From assembly GCA_029931535.1 (NCBI GenBank), contig JAQPZY010001344.1, forward strand, positions 2,158,501-2,222,500: DNA of 64,000 nucleotides, given 5' to 3'. This DNA comes from Margaritifera margaritifera. Taxonomy: Eukaryota; Mollusca; Bivalvia; Unionida; Margaritiferidae. The notes beneath the pieces were generated by a model. That model saw nothing but the letters and a program-made list of their open reading frames with translations. It searched no databases and had not been told where the DNA came from. Below are positions 27,171 to 39,279 of this stretch, piece after piece; the stretch's first letter is position 1, and each line of letters begins with the position of its first letter. The position numbers were made by a program, and so were the translations under genes.

Positions 27171-27921
27171 TGTTATGTATGATGTTTATATAATATTATA
27201 AATATTTTAGGAAATTATAAATGTTTCTTCACTTTAATATTTGCTTAAATCTTAATGTTATCAGGAAAAACATGTTTAACTAGTGTCCTTGAATTAGGTT
27301 GTTTTGATCAATATGTTTTCTCAATTTGAAGGTCAAGGTTGAATTTTGTTTACAGTTAGAATTCCATTAAGATGACTCATGTTCTAGAACATTCTGTCAT
27401 GTGACCAATCTTTATATATACCATGTTTGGTGGACATTTATTCAGTTTTGATATTACCATCAGTCTTGTAAAGAGCTATTACAGTTGTGAAAATTCATTC
27501 CAAATTCTAAGAGAGGAATTATTTTAAATATTCATTGGATTATAACAGTGCTCATAAACTTTTGGATTTTGGATTTTTAATTGACAATTTTGGAATTTAT
27601 GTGAACTTATTCAGAGATTTTTGAATACTTCATTTTGACATCAGCACATCAAGATTACTAGTACATCAGGACTTTGGAGACCATTAGCACATCATAACAT
27701 TCAAGGACACAGCCGTGAATTTGGAACATTCTATATTTAGGACTTGTGATTAGAACAATCATTCTTATTGGATTATTAGGATTTCAAAACACATTACTGT
27801 AAGTGACTTTTTGATTTTTCGTTTTAACTATCTAGTAATAAATTGCTTGTTGATTTTTTACTTGATTTGTTGGTTTCACTTTCTTTTTGTTACATTTTTC
27901 TTAGACCACAGAGTCGTAACA
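27171..27921 (+). repeat. 3' LTR of copy 1
   Basis: 751 bp, TGTTATG to GTAACA, followed by the CTAT target duplication. It retains the 49 bp missing from the 5' LTR. Confidence 0.93.
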
Positions 27922-28668
27922 CTATATATTTCGCAGGCAGTTTTCAAAGTTGCCTTTCCTTCTGACCGCTTGTTTATCTTCCCATCTCACTTATGAGAAT
28001 GCCGACACACGCGTGTATAAAAGCAAAAATAAATATTCAATTGCTAAGTATTGATATTTGCCCATCACAGGCCACACATGGAATGGGAGTGGGAATATAA
28101 GTGGTTTTAGTGATAATTTTACCTTTCAATGTCAAATAATCTGTTGTTCTTTTTTATGAAAAACAAAATCAGTAGAGCACGTGCTATTTACTCGTCGATG
28201 GAATCAGGTAGGAAAACTATTAATGATCAAAGGCTTTTTGCATGGGAGAAAGTTGTATTTGTATAAACAAATGAGGGATGCAAGATAACAAAGCTCTTTA
28301 GACCCAAAAGCCCGAGATCAAAGCCCAACAAAATATTTCCCTGTCGGTTAATCATAATCGAGGTGGTGGTTTATGTCTCAGAACAGCCACCAAATTCATA
28401 ATTTAATTTACTTGTAACCTTCAGACTTGACAGTTTGTTTTAGATATTTCACCTGTACATTATTATAAATCTTGTACGTTTATCTTAATTTGATTGGTAG
28501 AGAGAACATTTCAGAGGAGCAGAATCAATCAGATATTTTGTATTTATCATGATAATTTTTAAAATACTTGACTCAATAATTGTTAGTCTTTCCTTTAATC
28601 TCCAATTCTAAAATTGTCTAAATACTATGCAAGTTCTTATGAACTCACTACTACACCTGAAGCCAAAT

Positions 28669-28799
28669 GGAGTCACTACTATGTCCAAAGCCTCAGATAC
28701 CACCTGGACTCACTACTACGACCAAAGCCTCATGGAGTCACTACTATGTCCAAGGCCTCAGATACCACCTGGACTCACTACTACGACCGAAGCCTCAGC
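28669..28799. repeat. 65-bp tandem duplication built of two half-units
   Basis: Two copies starting GGAGTCACTACTATGTCCAA. Each copy contains two related half-units (GGAGTCACTACTATGTCC and GGACTCACTACTACGACC), so an older dimer was later duplicated. Open frames here follow from the repeat. Confidence 0.8.
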
Positions 28800-29678
28800 T
28801 AATCGAAGAAAATCAGGGCTTGTCGAATATATTGATCAGGATGTATAGAACATCAGGTACTTCTGTTTAGTATCTTTGAGAGTCTATATGAATTATAAAT
28901 AATACATTTGTTAAATGAGTTTAATATTTTTAATTCTTCTGTTTTTGATTCAGGTCAGTAGTGGTATTTTTAATTAAGATTTTTACTATAGTACTGTCAG
29001 TAATGTTTGGGAAGATGATTCCATCCGAATTTAAACGTACAAACAATGAAATGTGATTCAGTGCAACATAATCTAAACTCCTGATCCAATCCAAAATCCT
29101 ATCTGCGGAAAAAAGAAAGAAAAAGGAAAAAGCAAAGAAAAGAGATAATACAGGTTTTGTTATGTATTATGACCTACTTTGGTCCTTGCTCTATTTTTCC
29201 AGACTGATTTCGGAACAAACCTTCAAGTAAAAATAGAGAAGAAGTTGAGTAAAGCTGTAAACTAGTCAAAGCAGATGACATTGTGGAAATATTCACGATG
29301 AAACGTCTCTCGTTTTGGATTCTCACATGTTGTTATCCTTCGAATCGCATATAATATATTTCACTCGACTAATATAATTAAGTGAGTGTTTCTTTAAAAA
29401 AAATGATAATGACCGACATATTAAGTGGTTTAAGCGCAAATTATTTTTTCCTCAAGAATTCGGGAAATACCTAATCTTTATTGTATGAAACGTAATTAAA
29501 TCTTAACACCAGCGTAATTCAGTCGTAACACCTGCGTAATTCAGTCGTAACACCTGCGTACCGCTGAAAATATGTTCAAAAATATTAAAGTAGCAATATA
29601 CATACAAGTTGATGATCCGTCTCGGAAAACAGATCTTTTTTCCCACGCTGAAGATTTTTAATAATAAAAACAAGAGTT

Positions 29679-29750
29679 GGTTTCGCTGGGGTTTGAACCC
29701 AGGACCTTCAACGTGTAAAGCTGACGTGACAGCTACTATACTACGGAACC
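29679..29750 (-). tRNA. tRNA-Val(UAC)-like, probably pseudogene
   Basis: On the - strand 72 nt fold as tRNA. The acceptor GGTTCCG pairs with CGAAACC with one C-A mismatch. The anticodon stem-loop is TCAGC-TTTACAC-GTTGA with anticodon TAC, and the T arm CTGGG-TTCAAAC-CCCAG is perfect. The B box GGTTCAAACCC is good. The D arm is poor: the usual GG of the D loop reads AG and one stem pair is lost. Three defects argue for a pseudogene, but the core is close to animal tRNA-Val. A second, deleted copy lies at 43798. Confidence 0.6.
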
Positions 29751-30119
29751 TGTAACAACGTATAACTTTGCAAACCGCCAACGGCATTCCATAACGTACT
29801 GTATTGCTTGTAAATTATATACACGTCGAGAAGTCGATAAAATGTCGATAAGCTAAACTAATATGTTTTCAAACTGTGCCCATATGCAATTTTATAACGA
29901 TCGTAGTATATGAACCTTATACATAAATCGACGAGGCGTGATTTATCTAAGCTGTTGCCTAGAGTGCCTTTCTAGTTGTAAAACGTATCACGGAATTAGC
30001 TTTTTATGCCAAATATGCCAAACTCTGAAAATACGTGATATTATGTCAACACCACAGATCCTAGAATGGTCATTTTTTGTTGCAAACGGGTATTTAAATT
30101 ATATGTCAGAACTGGAAAG

Positions 30120-30121
<2 letters not shown>

Positions 30122-30166
<45 letters not shown>
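30122..30166. repeat. (TA)n microsatellite
   Basis: About 22 TA units. Confidence 0.95.
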
Positions 30167-30170
<4 letters not shown>

Positions 30171-30685
30171 AACAGGTAACGCTTTTTTAATATAAGCTAT
30201 AGTCAGAGCAGATGGAAGTATTCGAATTTGTAATTAGCTTTGATCACCTTTTCGTACTCAAATACATTTTTTGTAACCTTCATCAATAAGATAATTTTCT
30301 GCTCGCACCAAGTGTTATTAATGTGCATTGAAATATTATCGAACATTTTAATCGCCAATTTTGCAAATACATGGACATCTTCTATAAATTAAAACTGAAT
30401 CTTCATTGTTTTCCCAAGTATTTAAGTGCACCAATTACTTTGATCGTAGAAGGATAATAGCTTAAGATCATAAGCCAAGGTTTCTCTTAACGCTAAAAGG
30501 TATATTTATGTCGAGTGCTTATTTTTTGCGGTTGAGAAATGGATAACATCTTAGTGACAGATGTAACCAAGAAAGTTGAATAACAAAACCTGCTGCAAAT
30601 CCAACACTTCTGAACTATTTTTAACCTTATCCCAAATCTCCACAGCTTATATCTTTACGGAAGGTGTGGTTTGCAGATAAAATGA

Positions 30686-31484
30686 TGTTACGACTCTATT
30701 ATCTAAGAAAAATGTAACAGAAAGAAAGTGAAACCAACAAATCAAGTGAAAAACAACAAGCAATTTATTTCTAGATAATTAAAATGAAAAATCAAAAAGT
30801 CACATACAGAATTGTGTATTAATATCCAAATAATCCAATAAAAATGATTGTTCTAATCACAAGTCCTAAATATAGAATGTCCGAATTCACGGCTGTGTCC
30901 TTGAATGTTATGATGTGCCAATGGTCTCCAAAGTCCTGATGTACTAGTAGTCTTTAATGTGCTGATGTAAAAATGAAGTACTCCAAAATCTCTGAATAAG
31001 TTCACATAAATTCCAAAATCATCAATTAAAAATCCAAAATCCAAAAGTTTATGAGCACTGTTATAATCCAATGCATATTTAAAATAATTCCTCTCTTAGA
31101 ATTTGGAATGACTTTCCACAACTGTAATAGCTCTTTACAAGACTGATACAAATGTCAAAACTGAAAAACTGTCCACTGAACATGGTATATATAAAGATTG
31201 GTCACATGACAGAATATTCTAGAATAATAAATGTATGTGTGTCCATTACAGGTAACTCCTAAGGTTTTTCCAGTTTTATCTGTAAACAAAATCACCTTGA
31301 CCTCAAACATGGTAAACATTATGTTTTTCAAAACTATCCTTTAGCTCAAATCTGAAGTAAACAACCTAATTCAAGGACACTAGTTAAACATAAACAACAT
31401 TAAGATTTAAGCAAATATTAAAGTCAAGAAATATTTATAATTTCCTAAAATATCTATAATATTATATAAACATCATACATAACA
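30686..31484 (-). repeat. 3' LTR of copy 2
   Basis: 799 bp; on the - strand it runs TGTTATG to GTAACA. The polypurine tract GAGGGGAGG lies just outside at 31485-31493. Confidence 0.92.
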
Positions 31485-31621
31485 CCTCCCCTCATAAGAA
31501 AAAGAAAGATTTATGTAACAAAGCTTTCTTTTGAATATACATCTAATACTATAATAACCAAAATGACGTAAGAAAATGTGTTATGATATTGAACTTAATT
31601 ACATCAAGCAATATAAGATTT

Positions 31622-34600
31622 CTATGCACGAGAGAGTGCATCTGCAATCACATTGTCTTTTCCACTGATGTGTTTGATGTCAATGTTATATTCCTGCAAT
31701 ATTAAACTCCATCTCAACAATCTCCGATTTTTATCTTTCATTTTGTTGATGAAAGTAAGGGGATTGTGATCACTGTACACAATAATTGGAGAAAGAGCTG
31801 AGGTAACAAACACTTCAAAATGCTGTAAAGCCAATATCAAAGCCAAACATTCCTTCTCAATTGTGGAATAATTTTTCTGGTGCTTGTTCAGTTTTTTAGA
31901 AAAATAACACACAGGGTGATTCACACCACTTTTGTTTTCCTGAATCAATACTCCACCAACCCTTCATCACTTGCATCAACAGATAATTTAAATGATTGGC
32001 TGAAATTTGGTGCAGAAAGAACTGGTGCATTCTTAAGCATGGCCTTTAACTTGTCAAAAGATTCCTGACACTTATCAGACCAATGAATTTGGTTTTCTTA
32101 CTCAACAAACTTGTCAAAGGTTCAGCAAATTTGGAAAAATTGGAACAAAATTTCCGATAATATCCAGCCATACCTAGAAATCGCATCAGTTGCTTTTTAC
32201 AAATTGGAACTTGAAATTCAGAGATAGCTTTGACCTTAGCTTCTACAGGTTTAACTTGACCTTGTCCCACAATATGTCCTAAAAATGTGACACAAGCATG
32301 GCAAAACTCACTTTTGCTCAAATCAATTGTCAGATTTGCATCGCTGAGTCAATCAAAGAATTTTTGAATGGTTTCCAAATGATCTTCCCAGGTGTTGTTG
32401 TAGATAATTACGTCATCGATATAAGCGTCACAATTATCAAGATCAAATATTATCATGTTCGTCAGACGTTGAACCGTTGCAGGCGAATTTTTCATTCCAA
32501 ACGGCATGACTTTATATTGATAAAGTCCATCTGGAGTTACAAATGCTGAAATTTCTTTTGCCCTTTCTGTCAGTGGAATTTGCCAGAATCCTTTTAAAAG
32601 GTCAAACTTGGTGACATATTCCGCATTTCCAATTTTATCAATGCAATCGTCCATTCTTGGGATTGGAAATGAATCGGTTTTGGTGACACTGTTGACTTTT
32701 CTATAGTCAGTACACATACGGAATGCATTATCTGGCTTGGGAACAAGAATACAAGGTGAACTCCAGTTACTTTTACTTGGTTCTATGAAATCATTCTGCA
32801 GTAAATACTGAATTTCTTTCTTCAGATAGTTCTGTTTGAGAGGATTCATCCTATAAGGATGCTGTTTCACAGGCGCAGAATCTACAATGTCAATGTCATG
32901 ATAAATTGTACTTGTTCGTGTTCGTGTTGGAACATCAGGAAACAAGTGCTCATAGTCATGTAATAGCTGTTTTAGTTCATTTCTTTCCTGTTGTTGTAGA
33001 TGTGAAAGTTTCTGGCCTAGATTGTTCAATATTTCTGAATTCCGAAGATTGGTTATACCAGAGTCACTATAGTCTGATTGTACTCCATCGTTGATATCTT
33101 CACTGTGTGGGACAGGTACAACTAAATTAACAGAATAATTAGCTGGACTATCTCTGTCACAATATTCCTTTAACATATTTATATGACAAGGTTGTTTCTG
33201 TTTCCGTCTTCCAGGAGTGTTAATGATATAATTGAAGTCATTTACTTTCTTTTCAACGGTATAAGGACCATACAATTTAGCCTAAAGAGGATTTTGAGGT
33301 ATGGGCAAGAGAGCCAGAACTTTGTCACCAGGTTTAAAACTCCTTTCCTGTGTATTTCTGTCATACCTTAATTTCATTTTTGACTGGGTAGTGTGAAGAT
33401 TAGTTCTTGCTACTTCACAGGCCTTTGACAACTTGTATTTGAAATCAGAGACATAATCAAGAAGATTAATCTTTGAATCTTCATTTGAAAGAAGTTTCTC
33501 TTTCAATAATTTCAATGGTCCACGGACAGTATGACCAAAAACTAGTTCAAAGGGACTAAAACTCAACGACTTTTGAACTGATTCCCTAACAGCAAACAAC
33601 AAAAATGAACACCCTCATCCCAATCCTTTTCTGTATCAAAGCAATATGATCGAATCATATTCTTCAAAGTTTGATGAAATCTTTCCAAAGCACCTTGACT
33701 TTCAGGGTGATAGGCAGAAGATTTAAACTGTTGGATGCCTAATTAATGCATAACTTGTTGGAAAATTCCAGACATAAAATTTGATCCTTGATCCGACTGG
33801 ACAGATTTGGGAAGGCCAACAAGTGTAAAAAACTTCACCAAAGCTTTCACAATAGTTTTAGTTTTTATATTTCTCAGAGGAATTGCCTCTGGAAATCTTG
33901 TAGATGTACACTTGATGGTCAACAAGTATTGGTTGCCTGACTTGGTTTTGGGTAAAGGACCAACACAGCCTACCATTATTCTGCTAAATGGTTCGTCAAA
34001 TGCAGGAATAGGTTGCAGATGAGCCTTAGGTATCTTCTGATTGGGTTTTCCTACCATTTGACAAGTGTGACAAGATCTGCAGTATTTAGAAACATCACTT
34101 TTGAGTTTCGGCCAATAAAAATGATTCAAGATCTTGTGATAAGTCTTACGGACTCCTAAATGACCAGCCAAAGGAGTTTCATGGGCTAAATTAAGAATTT
34201 CCTGTCGATATGACTTAGGAACAACAATTTGATAGCTCCCTGACCACTCGTCACCAGCAGGTACCTCAAGTGGTCTCCATTTCCTCATAAGGACCCCATT
34301 TATCACAAAGTAATACACTGGAACTTGTGTGGCTTCAGTTTCACTAATAGCCCTCTGAAACAAATAAGATATCTCGGGATCTTGCTCCTGTTCAATGACA
34401 AGGGATTGTCGTTTGTCACCCTGATTAGAACAAAGAGAATGAGTTGCCAAAAAAGGATCACTGTGATCAATACCATTTGATTGATCAATACCTGAGGAAA
34501 AAGTGACCTCATCAAAAGACTGACCAATACATGTGTCAGCTAAAGGAATAATATCCTGATCAACATCACTCCCAAGAGCTCTTTTTGCCATAGCTCTAGT

Positions 34601-36341
34601 AAATGCACAAACAGGGTACAAATCAGGGATTTCAGTTTCGACAGGATCAATTTTCTGATCCAAACAAGGCTTGTCAGTTACAAGTGGATTAACCACAACC
34701 TTATCTCCAGCTAGGTCATTGCCTAGTAATAAATGAACACCCTCTATGGGTAAAGAAGTCACTGCCCCAACAGTCACAGGTCCAGAAACTAAGTCTGATG
34801 CCAAATTGACACAATGAAGAGGAACATTTACAAAACCGCACTCTACTCCCTGAACAAGAACACTTTCACTTGAAGAAGACTCCTCAGACAAAGGCAAAGT
34901 ACCTGATAATAAAAGACTCTGAGAAGCTCCAGTGTAACTTAATATTTTAATTGGGATAGGCTTGGCAGAATCACCAATAAGTGATATAGAACCTTCTGAC
35001 ATGAATGGTTCATAAGCCTCCAAAATAGAATCAGACTGGGGTTTGTTTGACCCAACAAATGTATTGATTTCAATACAAGACCGTAACCTTGACCTCTTAG
35101 AAATAAGAGAATTTGGAAAAGCTCTGTCTTTACTCTGTTGCTTATTTTTCAACTTGAAGCAATCAGAAATAACGTGCCCTTTTATTTTACAATAAGTGCA
35201 CGTAGGAAGAGACAAGACTTTCTGATCAGTCTTATCAGATGTTTGATTCCTAACAGTTGTGCTGTTGTGAAATTTGGAAGTACTCGTATGAGATTGAAAT
35301 GGTTTTTTACTAGAAAACTGCTGAGAGGACGACTTATTGCCAAATTAAATTTTGTGAGTCAAGGAATAATCATCAGCCATACGAGCAGCATTTTCCAAAG
35401 TTTCCACATTCTGCTCGTCAAGATAGGTTTTAACATCACTATGGATGCACCTCTTGAACTCTTCAATTAATACGTGCTGTCTGACGTTATCATAATCTTG
35501 ATCAACTTTCTTGGCTGAGCAGCACCTATCAAATAGTTGTTCTTTTTCCCTTGCAAATTCGACATGATTTTGTCCAGTTTCTTTTCTACAATTCCTAAAC
35601 CTTTGTCGATATGCCTCTGGTACCAACTCATACGCTTTCAAGATGTACTCCTTAACCAAATCATAATCAGTGCTTTGTTGTACTGACAGTATAGTGTAGA
35701 CTTCACGAGCTTTGCCAATAAGTACACTTTGTAATAACAAAGTCCAATGCTCTCTGGTCCATTTCAAGTTTTCAGCAATTTTCTCGAAATGAAGAAAGTA
35801 TTTATCTACTTCTTTTTCCTGAAAAGGGGGTACTAACCTAATATATATAGTAACATCAAAACCTGAACTTGTGTTTAAAGGAGTGGAGTGTGCTCTGTTT
35901 GCCAGTTCTAATTCGCTTAATTAAATTGCATTTCCCTTTCTTCTCTTTGCATCTGCATTTGCCTCTCTTCCTTCTCTCTCTCTCCATCTGCATCTGCTTC
36001 TCTTCCTTCTGCATTTATATTTGCCTCTCTTCTTTCTCTCTCTCTTTGTGAATCTGAAGCTTTGCTAACTCTAAATCCATCTGGTTCTTTAACTCTAATT
36101 CCCTTAATTTCCTGTCAGAACCAGATACAGGCTTTCTCTTCAAACTTAAAGCACTGCTATCAAAAGTTTCCTTTCCTACTAAATATTGAATTAAAATAAT
36201 CTTTATCTCCTGTTTTGTCAATGATGCTTTTGCCTCAGATAGACTGTATTTTCTGGCAAGCTCGAGCAACTCATCTTTTCTCATGCACTCTAACCCCTCC
36301 TGGGTAGGTTTTGAAATGAAATTCTAAACATTAGATGCCAT
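31622..36341 (-). pseudogene. gag-pol of copy 2, multiply broken
   Basis: Read on the - strand: a Gag start at 36341; a SAP-like helical segment (MRKDELLELARKYSL) from 36284; a SCAN-like capsid at about 35857-35345 (LLQSVLIGKA, YELVPEAYRQRFRNC); a zinc knuckle and protease-integrase at 35215-33743; integrase C-terminus 33602-33282; RT 33275-32046; RNase H 31948-31622. Stops versus copy 1: TAG 36324-36326, TAA 36015-36017, TAA 35345-35347, TAA 33743-33745, TAG 33282-33284, TGA 32349-32351. Frames shift near 35.86, 33.60, 32.09 and 31.96 kb. The protease active site reads YTGAS instead of DTGAS (34934-34936). The product cannot be functional, but it shows the full domain set, including the capsid missing from copy 1. 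Confidence 0.9.
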
Positions 36342-36480
36342 TGTGAATGCTTGTTTGTTTCACACAAACAAATTTCTCTATTTAAAATCTTTGCCAAAGA
36401 CAAAAAAAAATTCCAAGGCAAAATCAATATGAATTTCAAAGATAACTTTGATATCTCTAATATGCTTTCAAGAAATTCAG

Positions 36481-36498
36481 ATCCCGGAAAGGCCCCCA
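36481..36498 (-). other. primer-binding site of copy 2
   Basis: TGGGGGCCTTTCCGGGAT on the - strand, just inside the 5' LTR. It is an 18-nt match to the tRNA-Pro primer complement except for three adjacent bases. Confidence 0.65.
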
Positions 36499-36503
36499 AT
36501 TTC

Positions 36504-37309
36504 TGTTACGACTCTATGGTCTAAGAAAAATGTAACAGAAAGAAAGTGAAACCAACAAATCAAGTAAAAAACAACAAGCAATTTATTTCTCGATAATTAA
36601 ATATAAAATCAAAAAGTCACTTACAGTAATGTGTATTAATGTCCAAATTATCCAATAAAAATGATTGTTCTAATCACAAGTCCTAAATATAGAATGTTCC
36701 GAATTCACGGCTATGTCCTTGAATGTTATGATGTGCCAATGATCTCCAAAGTCCTGATGTACTAGTAGTCTTTAATGTGCTGATGTAAAAATGAAGTACT
36801 CCAAAATCTCTGAATAAGTTCACATAAATTCCAAAATCATCAATTAAAAATCCAAAATCCAAAAGTTTATGAGCACTGTTATAATCCAATGCATATTTAA
36901 AATAATTCCTCTCTTAGAATTTGGAATGACTTTCCACAACTGTAATAGCTCTTTACAAGACTGATACAAATGTCGAAACTGAAAAACTGTCCACTGAACA
37001 TGGTATATATAAAGATTGGTCACATGACAGAATATTCTAGAATAATAAATGTATGTGTGTCCATTTACAGGTAACTCCTAAGGTTTTTCCAGTTTTATCT
37101 GTAAACAAAATCACCTTGACCTCAAACATGGTAAATATTCTGTTGATCAAAATTATCCTTTAGCTCAGATCTAAAGTAAACAACCTAATTCAAGGACACT
37201 AGTTAAACATGTTTTTCTGGTAAACAAGACCAAAGCTTACACAAATATTAAAGTCAAGAAACATTTATAATTTCCAAAAATATCGATTATATAAACATCA
37301 TACATAACA
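36504..37309 (-). repeat. 5' LTR of copy 2
   Basis: 806 bp. Ends at 37309, followed by the target duplication ATGA. Differs from its 3' partner at scattered sites and by small indels, more than the LTR pair of copy 1, so this is the older insertion. Confidence 0.92.
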
Positions 37310-37839
37310 ATGATATCATTATTACAGCCGTTCTATTCAAAAGATGCAGCCTGAGTAACATTACGTTATGTCTAACATTAAGGTCAACGATACAGTTTTG
37401 TCGCTCTGAGAGTCACAATATACAACTGTTTGAAGTCCACCAACAATACTACGCAATATTACGGACCAAGTGCATATGTACGTACAGAACGACGCTGTCA
37501 TTAAGTCTCCATGTGCTGCTGGCAACGTGTGGGGATAAGTTTTCATCTGTCTTACCGTTTTAACTTTGTAAACGTGGTTTGTCCTTTTATTTGACCACTG
37601 TAATATACACTGAATATATTTAAGACCTACTTCATTTCATCGCATGAGGCGATTTAATTACTCCAACCTTCGTATATATTGCCGTTTCTTTGTTTAAAAA
37701 ATGAACATATAAACGATTCATATAGATGTATGCTAATGTTATATACATGTATACAAGTGTGCAAATTATATATGTATGGAAAGGCAAGTCGTTTGTCTAA
37801 TGTGTTCTGTAATTACTTCCATTGATACCAAGTACACTA

Positions 37840-38045
37840 GACACCGGATAGATACCATATATATTGTACAGGATATAGTGGATTGATACTAGATATAGAG
37901 TACAGATGATAGCGGATAGATGCGAGATATGGGGTATTGAGATAGTTATAAGATGCCATATATAGTGCAGGAAATAGTCGATAGATACAAGATATAAAGG
38001 ACAAGAGATAGTGGATAGATGCCAGATCTATAATGCATTAGATAG
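37840..38045. repeat. degenerate tandem array of about 33 bp
   Basis: About six loose copies of GATAGATACCAGATATAGTG plus TACAGGATA. The homologous place in tract B (50.59-50.69 kb) has only about two, so the array grew in A or shrank in B. Confidence 0.65.
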
Positions 38046-38510
38046 CGGAAGTCACCGACATTCATTCGACGTCGGTATTTTGGAAAAATTAAGGTTAGGA
38101 AAATGTGAACTCAATGGGTGCCAAAAGTCTTGTTGGCAGAAAAGAAATAAAATCACATCAAAGTTGTCGAGGAGGCTAACTGAGATTGTTTATTTGGTAA
38201 CAACGCATGAATACATCGCTTTGAATCACAGACGAAAAGAAAAACCTTAAAGCATTGACAGCTGGAAAAGGTGACCAAGGTAACCAAAGTTGAAAAATTG
38301 TATGAAAAGTACCCACCGCAGAATGGGGTTACTGGATTTTGACTTCTTAATGACAACGCCACACCATACAAGTCAGCCATTGTCGCCAAGTACTTACAGG
38401 AAAAGACATGAATGTAATATCAGATACACCTTACAGTTCCGACCTATCACCATGCAACTTTTGACTGTTACTTCTGAGAAAGGAAATGCAAGCTGGTTTG
38501 AATGTACAAT
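38041..38510 (+). pseudogene. mariner-like transposase relic, tract A
   Basis: The + strand near 38.33-38.47 kb translates, with frame slips, as a LLNDNA-P-KSAIVAKYLQ then PYS-DLSPCNF pattern. This is the catalytic-core block of mariner transposases (HDNA.PH and PYSPDLAPCD, the second and third acidic-residue region). Upstream sequence from about 38.04 kb is probably the N-terminal part, but frames are broken. No terminal repeats were identified. The same relic lies in tract B, so it inserted before the tracts separated. Confidence 0.6.
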
Positions 38511-39279
38511 TTACCAGTGTCCTCAATGTATTTCATCCAAAACGACTGTTGCTAATATATATTTTTTACAAATAAATAAATGACAAAATGTGTGGAAGTA
38601 TGCGTAGAATACTTCGAGGGCAAACTACAATTAGTTTTCTGCGGGTATATAACTTTTGTCTGTAACGCGCAATTTCTACGAACGTTTGATGCTTCCATTA
38701 TACCGGCAATGACTTACTTTTTCTCAGAAAACAATGCCTTAGATTTATGAAGAGCAGGTTTGGATTTATATTTAGATTTATACGTATGCTAATTCTGAAG
38801 ATTACCCACACTTTTATTTTGGTTGTCTGAAAGTATATTATTAGTACGAATGCTGTAGTTTACTTCCATTTGGCTCAAGCTCCGTGAAAGAAAATATCTG
38901 GAGTGACGATCAGTGTAGCTAATGGTACATATTGTTTCCAAGTCCAAGGACAATTTATGCAGCTACTTATCATTTTTATCTGAGTGTGCTGCGTTTTCCT
39001 TAGTGGATCCTTATATTTCAAGTTATGTATCATGAAAAACTTTCATGATATGACTGAACTAAGCAACATGTAGATTTTAAATAATACTAGTTAATTTCAT
39101 TTACATGGGGTGGGGAGAGAGTTTGAATGATGAGGTGTATGAAGTAACAATCCGGATTGTTTTCCTAAATGTCCGTACTTAATTTTAGAATGCAGCATTT
39201 TACCTGAAGGCACACACACAGACATATAGACAGATCTACTAAAGGCAGTTTGTAAATGTGACATGAAACAATAAAAACA

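Larger units (their letters stand above)
22248..27921 (+). mobile_element. Gmr1-like Ty3/Gypsy retrotransposon, copy 1
   Basis: A 5.7-kb element bounded by direct LTRs that begin TGTTATG and end GTAACA, with a 4-bp target duplication CTAT at 22244-22247 and 27922-27925. It has a tRNA-Pro-like primer-binding site, one long gag-pol frame and a purine tract before the 3' LTR. The integrase domain precedes RT, the order of Gmr1-like elements. The LTRs differ by about eight substitutions over 702 aligned bases plus a 49-bp deletion in the 5' LTR, so insertion is fairly recent. The capsid part of gag is missing relative to copy 2, so movement would need capsid in trans. Confidence 0.93.
27926..30121. 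other. spacer between the two retrotransposon copies
   Basis: Noncoding apart from a minisatellite at 28669-28799 and a tRNA-Val-like sequence at 29679-29750. A (TA)n array follows at 30122-30166. I see no gene. Confidence 0.5.
30686..37309 (-). mobile_element. Gmr1-like Ty3/Gypsy retrotransposon, copy 2 (decayed)
   Basis: A 6.6-kb element on the - strand with LTRs of 806 bp (5', at the right) and 799 bp (3', at the left), and target duplication ATGA at 30682-30685 and 37310-37313. Same family as copy 1, but it retains the full gag. Its LTRs carry about 50-60 bp absent from copy 1's, so it represents a related subfamily. It sits inside paralogous tract A; tract B lacks it, giving an empty-site comparison. 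Confidence 0.93.

Noticed and set aside
30853..31071. 72-codon frame in an LTR, repeated at 36683-36889
   Set aside because: Lies within the LTRs of copy 2; homologous LTRs of copy 1 do not keep it as a conserved gene.
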